A stretch of 40,577 bases of DNA, from NCBI GenBank assembly GCA_025359085.1, contig JANYHL010000065.1:1-40577 (forward strand), given 5' to 3'. The notes beneath the pieces are model-generated. The model made no database searches, was not told the DNA's origin, and worked only from the letters and a program-made list of their open reading frames with translations. A program made the translations under genes and the position numbers. Positions 1 to 7,511 of the stretch are shown here, piece by piece. The DNA comes from Gammaproteobacteria bacterium (GTDB lineage: Bacteria; Pseudomonadota; Gammaproteobacteria; Burkholderiales; Burkholderiaceae_C). Position 1 is the stretch's first letter. Each line of letters starts with the position of its first letter.

Positions 1-1703
1 TCTGCATAGTCGTCCGGGGTCACCGTTTTGCCGTTTATCGCCACCAGCCGACCCCGAATCATGGGATACCAGTCAAATTTGGACACCCCGGCCGCGCGCA
101 AGGCCGCTGCAAACGCATCGCCTTGTTCCGGCATGACGTTGATGACAAAGCGGTTCGGCGCATCGGCCGGCGTGGCCTGGCGCCAGCTGTTGATCAGGTC
201 GGTGCGCAATAACACCAGCAGCACCAGCGCCAGCAATCCGAGCGCCAGCGCACTGACCTGCACCACGGCATACGCCGGACGGGCCGAAATCTGGCGCATC
301 GCCAGAATCACGGCGCGCGGCGCGGTGCGCTCGTTGACCAAACGGCGCAGCAGCATGACGGCGCCCCAGCTCAAAACAGCAAACAGCACACTGGCCGCGG
401 CAAAGCCGCCCACCGCAATCAGACCAAGTTTGACATCGCTGCTGGCGGCCAGCAGCAGCACGGCAAAACCGGCCACGCCCAGACCGAGCACGCCCAGCGA
501 GGCGGGTTTGAGATTGCCCACATCCCGGCGGATCACACGCAGTGGCGGCACCTGGGCCAGTTGCAAGACCGGCGGCAAGCCAAAGGCCAGCAACAAGGTC
601 AAACCCATGCCCAGGCCAAAAATAACCGGCCACAGGCCCGCTGGCGGCAGCGCAGCCGCCACCAGACCCGCCAACAACAACACAAACACGTAATGCACCG
701 CGTAACCAATGGCCACCCCGAGCGAACTGGCCAGCAGGCCAATCAGCGTGAACTCAAAGGCATAACTGGCGGCGATGCTGCGCTGACTCAACCCCAGCAC
801 GCGCAGCATGGCGCAATCGTCGAGGTGCTTGGCCGCAAAACCACGCGCCGCCAGCGCCACCGCCACGGCACTCAACAGCGCCGCCAGCAAGGCAATCAGA
901 TTGAGGAACTTCTCGGCGCGCGCCAAAGTCTGCCCAAGCTCCGGGCGCCCGCCTTGCAGCGACTCCACGCGCACGCCGCGTACCTGGGGCTTTTTGACCT
1001 CAAGCTGCGCCCAGTCGACAAACGCATTGACGCTTTTGTCCGCGCCAGCCACGGCCAGGCGGTAAGTCAGACGGCTGGCGGGCTGGATCAGTCCGGTGGC
1101 CGCAACGTCGGCGCGGTTGATCATGACGCGCGGCGCAAAATTCATGAATCCGGCACCGCGGTCCGGCTCGCTGACAATAATTTTTCCAATGCGCAAACTG
1201 CTGTCACCCAGCAACACAGCATCGCCCATCTGCGCCCGAAGAGCCTCCAGCAAGGGCGCGTCGATCCAGGCCTCACCCGGCGCGGGTATCGTTTGCGTCA
1301 GGCTGCCGGGCTCACCCGGCTGACTGCTGACCTGCAACCGACCGCGCAGCGGATAACCGGGCTCTACCACCTTCAAGGCCACCAGTTTGCTGGCGCCCCC
1401 CAGGGCTTCCGGCGCGCGCGCCATGGTTGGAAAACCCAGCGTTTGCACCACGTCCAACCCCAGCGAGCGCGCTTTCTCGGCAAAAGCAGCGGGGGTGGCG
1501 TTGTCGCTGGAGACCAGCGCATCGCCCCCGAGCAGCTGCCGTGCATCGCGCTGTAGACCGCCCTTGAGCCGATCGGCAAAGAAGCCTACCGCCGTCAAGG
1601 CCGCCACCGCCAAGGTGACCGCCACGATCAGCAAGCGAAGTTCACCGGAGCGCAGGTCGCGCCATAAAGAGCGGGCGCCCAGGCGCCAAAATGTGATGTT
1701 CAT
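1..1703 (-). CDS. ABC transporter permease, YbbP/FtsX family (3' end outside window)
   Basis: The reading frame starts at the ATG at 1703-1701 and stays open to position 1, giving about 567 residues. The C-terminus lies beyond the window; the family is usually about 830 residues. The start MNITFWRLGARSLWRDLRSG followed by a hydrophobic stretch is typical of YbbP (COG3127), the permease partner of the YbbA ATPase. A large extracytoplasmic domain follows (about residues 45-260). Next come several membrane segments: the stretch ending AALLSAVAVALAARGFAAKH, one near ASSLGVAIGYAVHYVFVLLL, and a second bundle near the window edge. The FtsX-like membrane module after the periplasmic domain is what supports the call. 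Family members are MacB/LolC-like exporters whose substrate is not established; the old link to lysophospholipase secretion is only by gene neighbourhood. The ATPase gene is not visible, and would be upstream of 1703 if it were adjacent, which it is not here. Confidence 0.85.
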   Translation of the reverse strand, partial: MNITFWRLGARSLWRDLRSGELRLLIVAVTLAVAALTAVGFFADRLKGGLQRDARQLLGGDALVSSDNATPAAFAEKARSLGLDVVQTLGFPTMARAPEALGGASKLVALKVVEPGYPLRGRLQVSSQPGEPGSLTQTIPAPGEAWIDAPLLEALRAQMGDAVLLGDSSLRIGKIIVSEPDRGAGFMNFAPRVMINRADVAATGLIQPASRLTYRLAVAGADKSVNAFVDWAQLEVKKPQVRGVRVESLQGGRPELGQTLARAEKFLNLIALLAALLSAVAVALAARGFAAKHLDDCAMLRVLGLSQRSIAASYAFEFTLIGLLASSLGVAIGYAVHYVFVLLLAGLVAAALPPAGLWPVIFGLGMGLTLLLAFGLPPVLQLAQVPPLRVIRRDVGNLKPASLGVLGLGVAGFAVLLLAASSDVKLGLIAVGGFAAASVLFAVLSWGAVMLLRRLVNERTAPRAVILAMRQISARPAYAVVQVSALALGLLALVLLVLLRTDLINSWRQATPADAPNRFVINVMPEQGDAFAAALRAAGVSKFDWYPMIRGRLVAINGKTVTPDDYA

Positions 1704-1854
1704 GGCGCTACCTTAGCGCAGTTCGGCGCGGGCTGCAGCGCGCCTGCGGTAGGGGCCTGCGGCAGAAACTAGCGCTTGATCCCGGGGCGCCCCTGCTGTT
1801 ACTCGATGTCTGCGCCTCATTGGCGCGCGCCGCCTTTGAATTTGAGGCTTGGGT

Positions 1855-2610
1855 TCAATACTCGTATTCGACCTGCACACGCACGGTGTTGTTCGCTGTG
1901 TTCGTGTTGTGGCCCAACAGCCATGCCGCGTTGTAGTTGAGTGCACGGCGGCCATCCAGCCGAATTTTTCCGAACACCGCGGGTCCAGCTTTATGCTCTT
2001 GTTGGTCGCTCGGCAACCATTCTCGCCACGGCCCTAAGCTGCCCAAGCCCTGCGCTCCGACCTCAAATTCAGGCTTCCATCGGTACTTGAGTTGCCATTG
2101 ATAGTCCATGCTCATCGACGAGGGCGTCGCGGCGTTGTAGTGACGGCCAAACAATAGATTCACGTTGGCCACCACCTTGGGCGTCAACTCCATCTGAAAC
2201 AGAGGGCCAAAGCGCAATTCCCAACCCTCCGAGCGGTCTTGCGGACGCTCAATTTCCACTACCAAACCGACATCGACCGGATACTTGCCGGTTTCGGTCA
2301 ACTGGAACTTGTTTTCCCATTCAATGGCGTCAAAGCGCCAGCCATCCGGCGTCTGCCGGTTGCCTTTGACATAGACCTCGGTGAACCACCATGAATTCAC
2401 GCCGAATCCAAGCCCCAGGGACAGCGCACTTTCGCGGGTTCCGTCACGAGCGTTGGCCGTTCCAAACTTGAGGTCGACCTCTTTTTCCCCCTCTTCCACA
2501 ATCGGGTTATAGATGTAGTCACTGGGTCCGGCGCGGGCCACTGTCGCGAGTGGTAAAGAGAGTGCGAGGGTCAGCAAAACGCCTGCCCCCGCCTTGGTAG
2601 CGGTATGCAT
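1855..2610 (-). CDS. Outer-membrane beta-barrel-like protein of the iron-uptake operon
   Basis: This is a 251-residue protein with a Sec signal peptide (basic start, hydrophobic core, likely cleavage after ATVARA near residue 27). The mature part alternates polar and aromatic residues, is rich in Trp and Tyr, and ends in VQVEYEY. That pattern with a terminal aromatic residue is typical of outer-membrane beta barrels. I do not recognise a specific family. It is last in the leftward order cupredoxin, FTR1 permease, this gene, so a role in moving a metal or other solute across the outer membrane is inferred. A good ribosome-binding site (AGGAG) lies about 10 bases before the ATG. A hypothetical periplasmic protein is the alternative. 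The 150 bases between its stop and the YbbP start hold no gene. Confidence 0.7.
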   Translation of the reverse strand: MHTATKAGAGVLLTLALSLPLATVARAGPSDYIYNPIVEEGEKEVDLKFGTANARDGTRESALSLGLGFGVNSWWFTEVYVKGNRQTPDGWRFDAIEWENKFQLTETGKYPVDVGLVVEIERPQDRSEGWELRFGPLFQMELTPKVVANVNLLFGRHYNAATPSSMSMDYQWQLKYRWKPEFEVGAQGLGSLGPWREWLPSDQQEHKAGPAVFGKIRLDGRRALNYNAAWLLGHNTNTANNTVRVQVEYEY

Positions 2611-2663
2611 GAAAATTAACTCCTGAGTAAAAAAAGAAAGGGAATGAGGACGCGAGGTGCGGC

Positions 2664-3491
2664 TTAACTGACCGGGCTGGCCCGAGCGCGGGTCTGCGCG
2701 CTTTTTACCCAGTGGGTGCCGCTGATCATGGCCAACAACGCCAGCAGATAGAAGGCAACTTGCAAGCCGGTCGGCTGCGCCTCATAGCCTGCCAAGGCAT
2801 GGGCCACCGTGCCAATCGGGGAATCCACCCGCAGCCACTCCGAGGTATCCCACACGGTCTGCCCCCATTGGTTGAACAGACCGGCCTGTGACAGCGCACG
2901 CGCCAACTGGCTGGCAATGGATGCGGCGAGCAACTGGACCAGTAAATTGGTCACCGCAAACACGCGCCTCACCGGGATACGCGACAGCCCGACGTACAAC
3001 AGCAGCCCCAACGCGGTGCCACCGAGCACGCCTGCTAGCGCACCCGCCACGGTGCCAGTCTGACCCGACCCGTTGGCGAAGCCTGCCACAAACAATACGG
3101 TTTCGGCGCCCTCGCGCAATACCGTCAAAGCAACGACGACCAGCAGCGCCCAAGGCTTGCGCTGGCCGCGCTCGAATGAATTGCCAAGTGCGCGCGCGTC
3201 AGCGGCAGATTGAGCACCCTGATTGGATACCCAAACAGAATGCCACATCAGCATGGCAAGAGCTACGCTCAGAATAGCCGCATTCACCAGGTCTTGGCCA
3301 ATCCCATCGGCCAGTGCACCAATGCGTTCGGCACCCGCTGCCAAGGCCAGTGCGCCGGCCACGCCGACCAGAACGCCGCCCGTCAGGTAGCGACCTCGCC
3401 CCAGCAGGTCGCGGGTTGCCGCGGCGATGATGCCGACAAACAATGCGGCCTCCAGAGTTTCACGAAAGACAATGATTGCAACGCCAAGCAT
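2664..3491 (-). CDS. FTR1-family high-affinity iron permease (EfeU-like)
   Basis: This 275-residue inner-membrane protein has about seven hydrophobic segments. It carries the two REXXE motifs that define the FTR1/EfeU iron permease family: RETLE at residues 10-14 in the first helix and REGAE at residues 126-130. In the family these glutamates bind and translocate ferric or ferrous iron across the membrane. The length matches EfeU. The gene follows the cupredoxin gene by about 30 bases and precedes the outer-membrane protein gene, all on the same strand. The usual EfeB peroxidase is absent, so this is a reduced EfeUO-like system. A Fur-box-like palindrome upstream of the cupredoxin gene probably controls the set. 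Confidence in the family is high; the exact substrate is inferred. Confidence 0.92.
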   Translation of the reverse strand: MLGVAIIVFRETLEAALFVGIIAAATRDLLGRGRYLTGGVLVGVAGALALAAGAERIGALADGIGQDLVNAAILSVALAMLMWHSVWVSNQGAQSAADARALGNSFERGQRKPWALLVVVALTVLREGAETVLFVAGFANGSGQTGTVAGALAGVLGGTALGLLLYVGLSRIPVRRVFAVTNLLVQLLAASIASQLARALSQAGLFNQWGQTVWDTSEWLRVDSPIGTVAHALAGYEAQPTGLQVAFYLLALLAMISGTHWVKSAQTRARASPVS

Positions 3492-3521
3492 GAGTTTTCC
3501 AGTAGGTGTAATAGGTGACCG

Positions 3522-3857
3522 TTATTCCGCGACGACGACGCCTTTGGCGGAGGCTGCGTTGTACTCGCCGTAAAAGCTGTAACGCCCCGGCTTCAGCGGT
3601 CCAATGTAGATCGAGACCTTCGAGCCAGCAGGCATCATCTTTTCACGGTTCAAACTGTGGCTTTCGAACTCTTCGGGCGTCGTGTCCTGGTTATGGACGA
3701 TCAATTTCACACGCTGACCGGCGGGGACTTTCAACTCACTGGGTTCAAACTGATGGTTCTTGATGACCAGCAGTAGCTCGGGTTCACCCGCCAAGGCATT
3801 GCCCGTCATCACGCCGACGGAGAGGAGGCTTAATACAAAAAATCGCAGTCGTGTCAT
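3522..3857 (-). CDS. Periplasmic cupredoxin-domain protein (EfeO N-domain type)
   Basis: This 111-residue protein has a signal peptide (hydrophobic residues 5-23, cleavage near ALAG). The remainder is a single cupredoxin beta-sandwich with the sequences FEPSELKVPAGQRVKL, TPEEFESHSLNREKMMPAG and a C-terminal PGRYSFYGEYN. The position that holds the type-1 copper cysteine in plastocyanins (usually CxxH) is filled by YGEYN. The classical blue-copper site is therefore missing, as in the iron-associated EfeO/P19-type cupredoxins. The likely role is to bind or hand over iron (or copper used in iron oxidation) to the adjacent FTR1 permease in the periplasm. It is the first gene after the Fur-box-like palindrome, 57 bases from it. 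Confidence 0.88.
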   Translation of the reverse strand: MTRLRFFVLSLLSVGVMTGNALAGEPELLLVIKNHQFEPSELKVPAGQRVKLIVHNQDTTPEEFESHSLNREKMMPAGSKVSIYIGPLKPGRYSFYGEYNAASAKGVVVAE

Positions 3858-3913
3858 GGTATGAGGCTTCGCTGGTAAAAAAAGTTAGTAAAACTTAAAC
3901 GCAGACAAATCTT

Positions 3914-3932
3914 AATGCGAATTATTCGCATT
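3914..3932 (-). promoter_or_regulatory. Fur-box-like operator, perfect 9-1-9 inverted repeat
   Basis: AATGCGAATTATTCGCATT is a perfect inverted repeat of nine bases around one central base. It matches the form of betaproteobacterial and gammaproteobacterial Fur boxes (AATGAGAATnATTCGCATT-like). It lies 57 bases before the cupredoxin ATG, in the promoter region of a gene set for iron uptake, which supports iron-dependent repression by Fur. Binding itself cannot be shown from sequence. Confidence 0.8.
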
Positions 3933-4088
3933 GTCAATTAAATCTTTTGAAATCTTTTCATGAGTCGCCTGCTAACTGCAGACGCCGGATCGAAGCGTGC
4001 AGGGCGTGCATTGGCAGTGACACACCATCGGCATCAGACTATTTGCCGCTTTCGACGCGTCGACTCGCCTTAGGGTAAAAACCCGATG

Positions 4089-4934
4089 TCAGGCTGCGGC
4101 ATGCAGCCGTGGGCCCACCAGTTCCGGCTGCAGCAGCAAACGTTCGGTGCCGCTGTAGCAGAGAAAACGCTTGTTGGTCGCGCGGCCAATGGCGCACAAG
4201 CCGAGGCGCTGCGCCACGTCATGGCCCATCTGGGTGATGCCGCTGCGCGACACCACGATCGGCACCCCCATTTGCGCCGACTTGATCACCATCTCGCTGG
4301 TCAGACGTCCGGTGGTGTAAAAAACTTTGTCGTGCCCCGTCTTGGCCGCAGCGGGTTGCAACCACATCCAGCCGGCGATGGTGTCAATCGCGTTGTGGCG
4401 GCCTACATCTTCCACAAAAACCAACATTTCTTCACCTTGAAACAAGGCGCAACCGTGCACGGAGCCCGATGACTTGTAGGTAGTTTCTTGCAGCCGGATG
4501 GCATTGACGATGCCGTACAACTGCTTTTGCGTCAGAGTGGCTGCCGGCAGTACCAAGCTGTCCACCTCTGCCATCAGGTCACCAAACACACTGCCCTGGC
4601 CACAACCGGTGGTAACGACGCGCTTGGCGGTGCGCGCTTCAATATCGGAAATGCCCCGGCGGGTTTTAACAGCAGCGGCGCCCACGTCCCAATCGACGCT
4701 AATGGATTCAACTTCTTGCACCGAATGCACCAACCGCTGATTGCGCAAGAATCCCAGCACCAGTAACTCTGGGTGGGCGCCCAGCGTCATCAGCGTGACC
4801 AGCTCGCGTTTGTCGACATATACGGTGAGCGCGCGCTCAGCCGGGATAGAGACCGTGTCAACGTCGCCCCACTCATTGAGTGCGGTCACTTCACGCGTCA
4901 GCGGCGCGCGAGCCTGGGTCAGAGACGGCAGCAA
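4089..4934 (-). CDS. fdhD: FdhD-family formate dehydrogenase accessory sulfurtransferase
   Basis: FdhD moves sulfur from IscS to the molybdenum cofactor of formate dehydrogenase, which is needed for activity. The 281-residue protein has family hallmarks: the PAERALTVYVDKRELVTLM region, VVTTGCGQGSVFGDL at about residues 106-120, and the C-terminal blocks VHGCALF, DVGRHNAIDTIAG, YTTGRLTSEMV and SRSGIT. In E. coli the reactive loop has two cysteines (CxxC); here only one, Cys111, is present in that loop (CGQG). There is no ATG near the start. TTG at 4934 is used here and CTG at 4943 is the in-frame alternative. The gene is last in the formate dehydrogenase locus, five bases from the stop of the preceding small gene, so it is probably co-transcribed. 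Confidence 0.93.
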   Translation of the reverse strand: MLPSLTQARAPLTREVTALNEWGDVDTVSIPAERALTVYVDKRELVTLMTLGAHPELLVLGFLRNQRLVHSVQEVESISVDWDVGAAAVKTRRGISDIEARTAKRVVTTGCGQGSVFGDLMAEVDSLVLPAATLTQKQLYGIVNAIRLQETTYKSSGSVHGCALFQGEEMLVFVEDVGRHNAIDTIAGWMWLQPAAAKTGHDKVFYTTGRLTSEMVIKSAQMGVPIVVSRSGITQMGHDVAQRLGLCAIGRATNKRFLCYSGTERLLLQPELVGPRLHAAA

Positions 4935-4939
4935 GGCGT

Positions 4940-5341
4940 TCAGGGTTTTTTGGCCGGGGCAATGGCTGCGGCCGGCACATTGCCACTAGGTGGACTGGTG
5001 GCCGTGGCGGGTGGTGAATGCGCACCGGCCGCCTCCAATGGCTTGGCAAGTTCGCCTGGCGTGTAAGAAAAAGCGCCCGGGTCGGCGCAAGGCGGCATGA
5101 CTGTAGCCGGCTTGACGTCCTTGTTTTGGGCTTTAGCCGTCTGGAAGTAATGGGCTGCCACCTTGTCCTGCGCCTTGCAACTCAGGTAGGCGTCGACCTT
5201 GCCGCTCCAAGCAGCCTTGGCCGCCGCCTCGGCCGCTTTCGCTTTGACTTCATCGGATGGAGCGGGCAACTTGGCCATCACTGCGGTGCCCATCACGAGC
5301 AGGATGCTGATCACAACTATTTGTTTCAGAGGTTTTTCCAT
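4940..5341 (-). CDS. Small exported protein of the formate dehydrogenase locus
   Basis: This 133-residue protein is of unrecognised family. The ATG at 5341 is preferred over frame openings further upstream because those would run deep into the cytochrome b gene, and because the sequence then begins with a clear signal peptide (MEKPLKQIVVISILLVMGTA, cleavage near VMA). The mature part has an Ala/Lys-rich helix, two well-spaced cysteines (LSCKAQ and PPCADPGAF) that could form a disulfide, and an Ala/Pro-rich disordered tail. It sits between the cytochrome b subunit gene and fdhD, 19 bases after the former. A periplasmic accessory role in the dehydrogenase complex is inferred from position only. 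Confidence 0.75.
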   Translation of the reverse strand: MEKPLKQIVVISILLVMGTAVMAKLPAPSDEVKAKAAEAAAKAAWSGKVDAYLSCKAQDKVAAHYFQTAKAQNKDVKPATVMPPCADPGAFSYTPGELAKPLEAAGAHSPPATATSPPSGNVPAAAIAPAKKP

Positions 5342-5360
5342 ACAGGCTTTCTCAAACTTC

Positions 5361-6551
5361 TCAAACTTGAACGGGTTGACCGGAAACCGCTGTCGCTGAA
5401 CGCTGGGGCGGTATTTTTCCGCTCTTGACGTCCTCGAGCCAGAGCGCGTGATGCGCCTTGGCCCAGGTCTCGTCCACATAGCCAGTCTTCATGCCCTGGT
5501 AAGCACCCTCGGTGCCCACGGTACCCAGATAGATGTGGGCCATGAACATGACAACCATCAGAATATTGGAGACCGAGTGCACCAAGTGGGCCAACTGCAT
5601 GGTGCCACGCTCGTAGCCCAGGCCGGGAATCAGTTTGTCCATGACCAAGCCGGAGCCGATCACAATCAGCCCGAGCAAAAAGACACCGCCCCAGAACACG
5701 ATCTTCTCACCGGCGTTGAACCGACCCGACTTGACTTCTTCGCCTCCCAACATACCACCGCCCTTGAGGACCCAGCTCAGGTCACCCTTGGCCGGCAGGT
5801 TGTCACGAACGAAGGTGATGATCACAATCAGCAATGAAACAGCAAACACGGGACCGGCAAAATTGTGTGCGTTCTTTAACAAGTACGTCAGCCAACCGAA
5901 CAAGCTGAGGCCCATGACGGGCAGCAAGAAAAACTTGCCAAAAGCCATGATCAGGCCGGAAATAGCCAGGATGCAGAAAGCAATGGCGTTGGCCCAGTGC
6001 GCCGCGCGCTCGAACAAGGTAAAGCGCATGATCATGCGGCCGGTGGGCTTTTCGTGCAGCTTGATGGGGCCGACACGCCAGTAAAACAGCCCAAGGGCAC
6101 CCAGCGCAATCAGCACCAGCGACCCGCCGTAAGGAATGATCCATTGGTTGCGTGTTTGCCGCCAGGCTTCGCCCGCATTGGTCAGGCGCGAGCCGGGGTA
6201 CTGAACAAACGGCTGTATTAGCACACCAGCCTCCGGCGCTTGGTCTTTAGGCAGGCTGCTGTAGCCCGTCACACCAGAGCCAACCTGACGCCACATTGGC
6301 GCGTTGTTACCCGGCTGCACTTTGGCGCGTTCACCATTGGTTTGCGCGGCGTATCCGGGCTCCTGACTGGCGTCGGGCTTCACTTCGAAAATATTTTGAC
6401 TCTTGACGGCTCGTGCATCCGCAGGCGCCGCCTGCACGGCCGGAATCGCAGCCGCTGGCGCCGAGGCAGGTGGGCTTTGCGCCCCAACCTGGCCCGAGGC
6501 CAACACCAGCGTCAGTGCAAAAGCAGAGACAATAGAAAAGACGTTTTTCAT
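5361..6551 (-). CDS. Formate dehydrogenase gamma subunit, cytochrome b556
   Basis: This 396-residue protein is the membrane anchor and quinone reductase part of a respiratory formate dehydrogenase. It takes electrons from the Fe-S subunit through two b haems to the quinone pool. An N-terminal signal-like segment (residues 1-24) and a periplasmic extension of about 100 residues precede the membrane domain. The membrane domain has the family pattern of four to five helices with candidate haem histidines in ERAAHWANA, LLKNAHNFAGP, QLAHLVHSVSN and MFMAHIYLGT. Bare FdnI-type subunits are about 220 residues, so the long N-terminal extension marks the longer FdoI/FdhC subfamily. It is preceded by the small lipoprotein gene with a 13-base gap. 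The start ATG has GAG-rich sequence just upstream. Confidence 0.93.
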   Translation of the reverse strand: MKNVFSIVSAFALTLVLASGQVGAQSPPASAPAAAIPAVQAAPADARAVKSQNIFEVKPDASQEPGYAAQTNGERAKVQPGNNAPMWRQVGSGVTGYSSLPKDQAPEAGVLIQPFVQYPGSRLTNAGEAWRQTRNQWIIPYGGSLVLIALGALGLFYWRVGPIKLHEKPTGRMIMRFTLFERAAHWANAIAFCILAISGLIMAFGKFFLLPVMGLSLFGWLTYLLKNAHNFAGPVFAVSLLIVIITFVRDNLPAKGDLSWVLKGGGMLGGEEVKSGRFNAGEKIVFWGGVFLLGLIVIGSGLVMDKLIPGLGYERGTMQLAHLVHSVSNILMVVMFMAHIYLGTVGTEGAYQGMKTGYVDETWAKAHHALWLEDVKSGKIPPQRSATAVSGQPVQV

Positions 6552-6564
6552 TCGGGCCTCCGAC

Positions 6565-6786
6565 TCAGTTCATGCGGGTGTAGTCGTTTTGACCGTACTG
6601 ATTGCGGGCCTTGAGGTGCGACTCCCAACTGGCTTTGTCGCCCTGCTTCCAATCTTTGTTGACAAACGCCTTGCCGGTGCCGGTATAGGCCGATGCGTCC
6701 CGCTTGCTCGTTTGCAACGCCTGCGGCTTTTCACCGCAGGCGCTCAAGGCAGCCAGCATCGCCATTGCAAACAAGATGTGCTTCAT
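6565..6786 (-). CDS. Small lipoprotein within the formate dehydrogenase operon
   Basis: This 73-residue protein has a hydrophobic leader ending in a lipobox (LSAC, cysteine at residue 17), so it should be a lipid-anchored periplasmic protein. The mature part is short and polar (KAFVNKDWKQGDKASWESHL, ending NDYTRMN). No catalytic motif is visible and I do not know a named function. Its ATG overlaps the fdhB stop as ATGA, showing translational coupling. The adjacency to structural subunits suggests a small accessory part of the membrane complex; that is inference. Confidence 0.8.
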   Translation of the reverse strand: MKHILFAMAMLAALSACGEKPQALQTSKRDASAYTGTGKAFVNKDWKQGDKASWESHLKARNQYGQNDYTRMN

Positions 6787-7415
6787 GATTTCGCTCCTTC
6801 AGGGGCCGCAACGCCAGGTTGACCGGCTTGTTTGGAGCCGTAAGCCGTGCCCCAGCCCCAGACCTCGGCGCCTTTGCCGCGCATGACCACCCGGTTGCGG
6901 AAGATATCGGCAACGACATCGCCGTCACCAGCAATCAAGGCCTTGGTCGAGCACATTTCGGCACACACCGGCAATTTCCCTTCAGCGAGCCGGTTGCGAC
7001 CATATTTTTCAAACTCGGCCTGGCTGCCATTGACTTCGGGGCCACCCGCGCAGAAAGTGCACTTGTCCATTTTGCCGCGCACGCCAAACGTGCCTTGAGA
7101 CGGGAATTGCGGCGCACCAAATGGGCAGGCATAGGCGCAATAGCCGCAGCCAATGCAGACATCCTTGTCGTGCAGCACCACGCCTTCATCGGTGCGGTAG
7201 AAGCAATTCACTGGGCACACCGCCATGCAAGGCGCATCGCTGCAATGCATACAGGCGACCGAGATTGATTTTTCACCGGGTACGCCATCGTTGAGCGTGA
7301 CGACACGGCGCCGGTTCACGCCCCAGGGCACCTCGTGCTCGTTCTTGCAGGCTGTGACGCAACCGTTGCATTCAATGCAACGCTCGGTGTCACAAACAAA
7401 TTTCATACGTGCCAT
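6783..7415 (-). CDS. Formate dehydrogenase beta subunit, four-cluster ferredoxin
   Basis: This 210-residue iron-sulfur subunit passes electrons from the catalytic subunit to cytochrome b. Four cysteine groups for [4Fe-4S] clusters are visible: CIECNGCVTAC near residue 12, CMHCSDAPCMAVCP, CIGCGYCAYACP, and CTFC with the late CAEMC. The start is the ATG at 7415, which has GGAG five bases upstream; an earlier in-frame start at 7448 has no support. Unlike E. coli FdnH there is no C-terminal membrane helix, only a short polar tail. The stop overlaps the lipoprotein start. It follows fdhA after 96 bases that contain a GC hairpin. Confidence 0.95.
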   Translation of the reverse strand: MARMKFVCDTERCIECNGCVTACKNEHEVPWGVNRRRVVTLNDGVPGEKSISVACMHCSDAPCMAVCPVNCFYRTDEGVVLHDKDVCIGCGYCAYACPFGAPQFPSQGTFGVRGKMDKCTFCAGGPEVNGSQAEFEKYGRNRLAEGKLPVCAEMCSTKALIAGDGDVVADIFRNRVVMRGKGAEVWGWGTAYGSKQAGQPGVAAPEGAKS

Positions 7416-7457
7416 GTTTTCTCCATACGCAGCGCAGGGCCGCCCCAAGCAAGTACA

Positions 7458-7472
7458 GCCCCCTCGGGGGGC
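7458..7472. repeat. C-run/G-run hairpin between fdhA and fdhB
   Basis: GCCCCC (7458-7463) and GGGGGC (7467-7472) form a six-base-pair stem with a three-base loop. It sits in the only long gap among the dehydrogenase structural genes. The surrounding sequence (GCCGCCCCAAGC then GCCCCCTCGGGGGGC) resembles a repetitive intergenic element I associate with Comamonadaceae genomes. It could act as a partial terminator or mRNA stabiliser; no T tract follows in the reading direction. Confidence 0.6.
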
Positions 7473-7511
7473 AGGGAATTACACAAAGTGAATAGCGTGG
7501 GGGTCATATAT

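Noticed and set aside
561-1556. Plus-strand open frame of 331 codons
   Set aside because: It is the antisense shadow of the YbbP-type permease; its sequence is Gln/Arg/His-rich with no family pattern, typical of reverse frames in GC-rich DNA.
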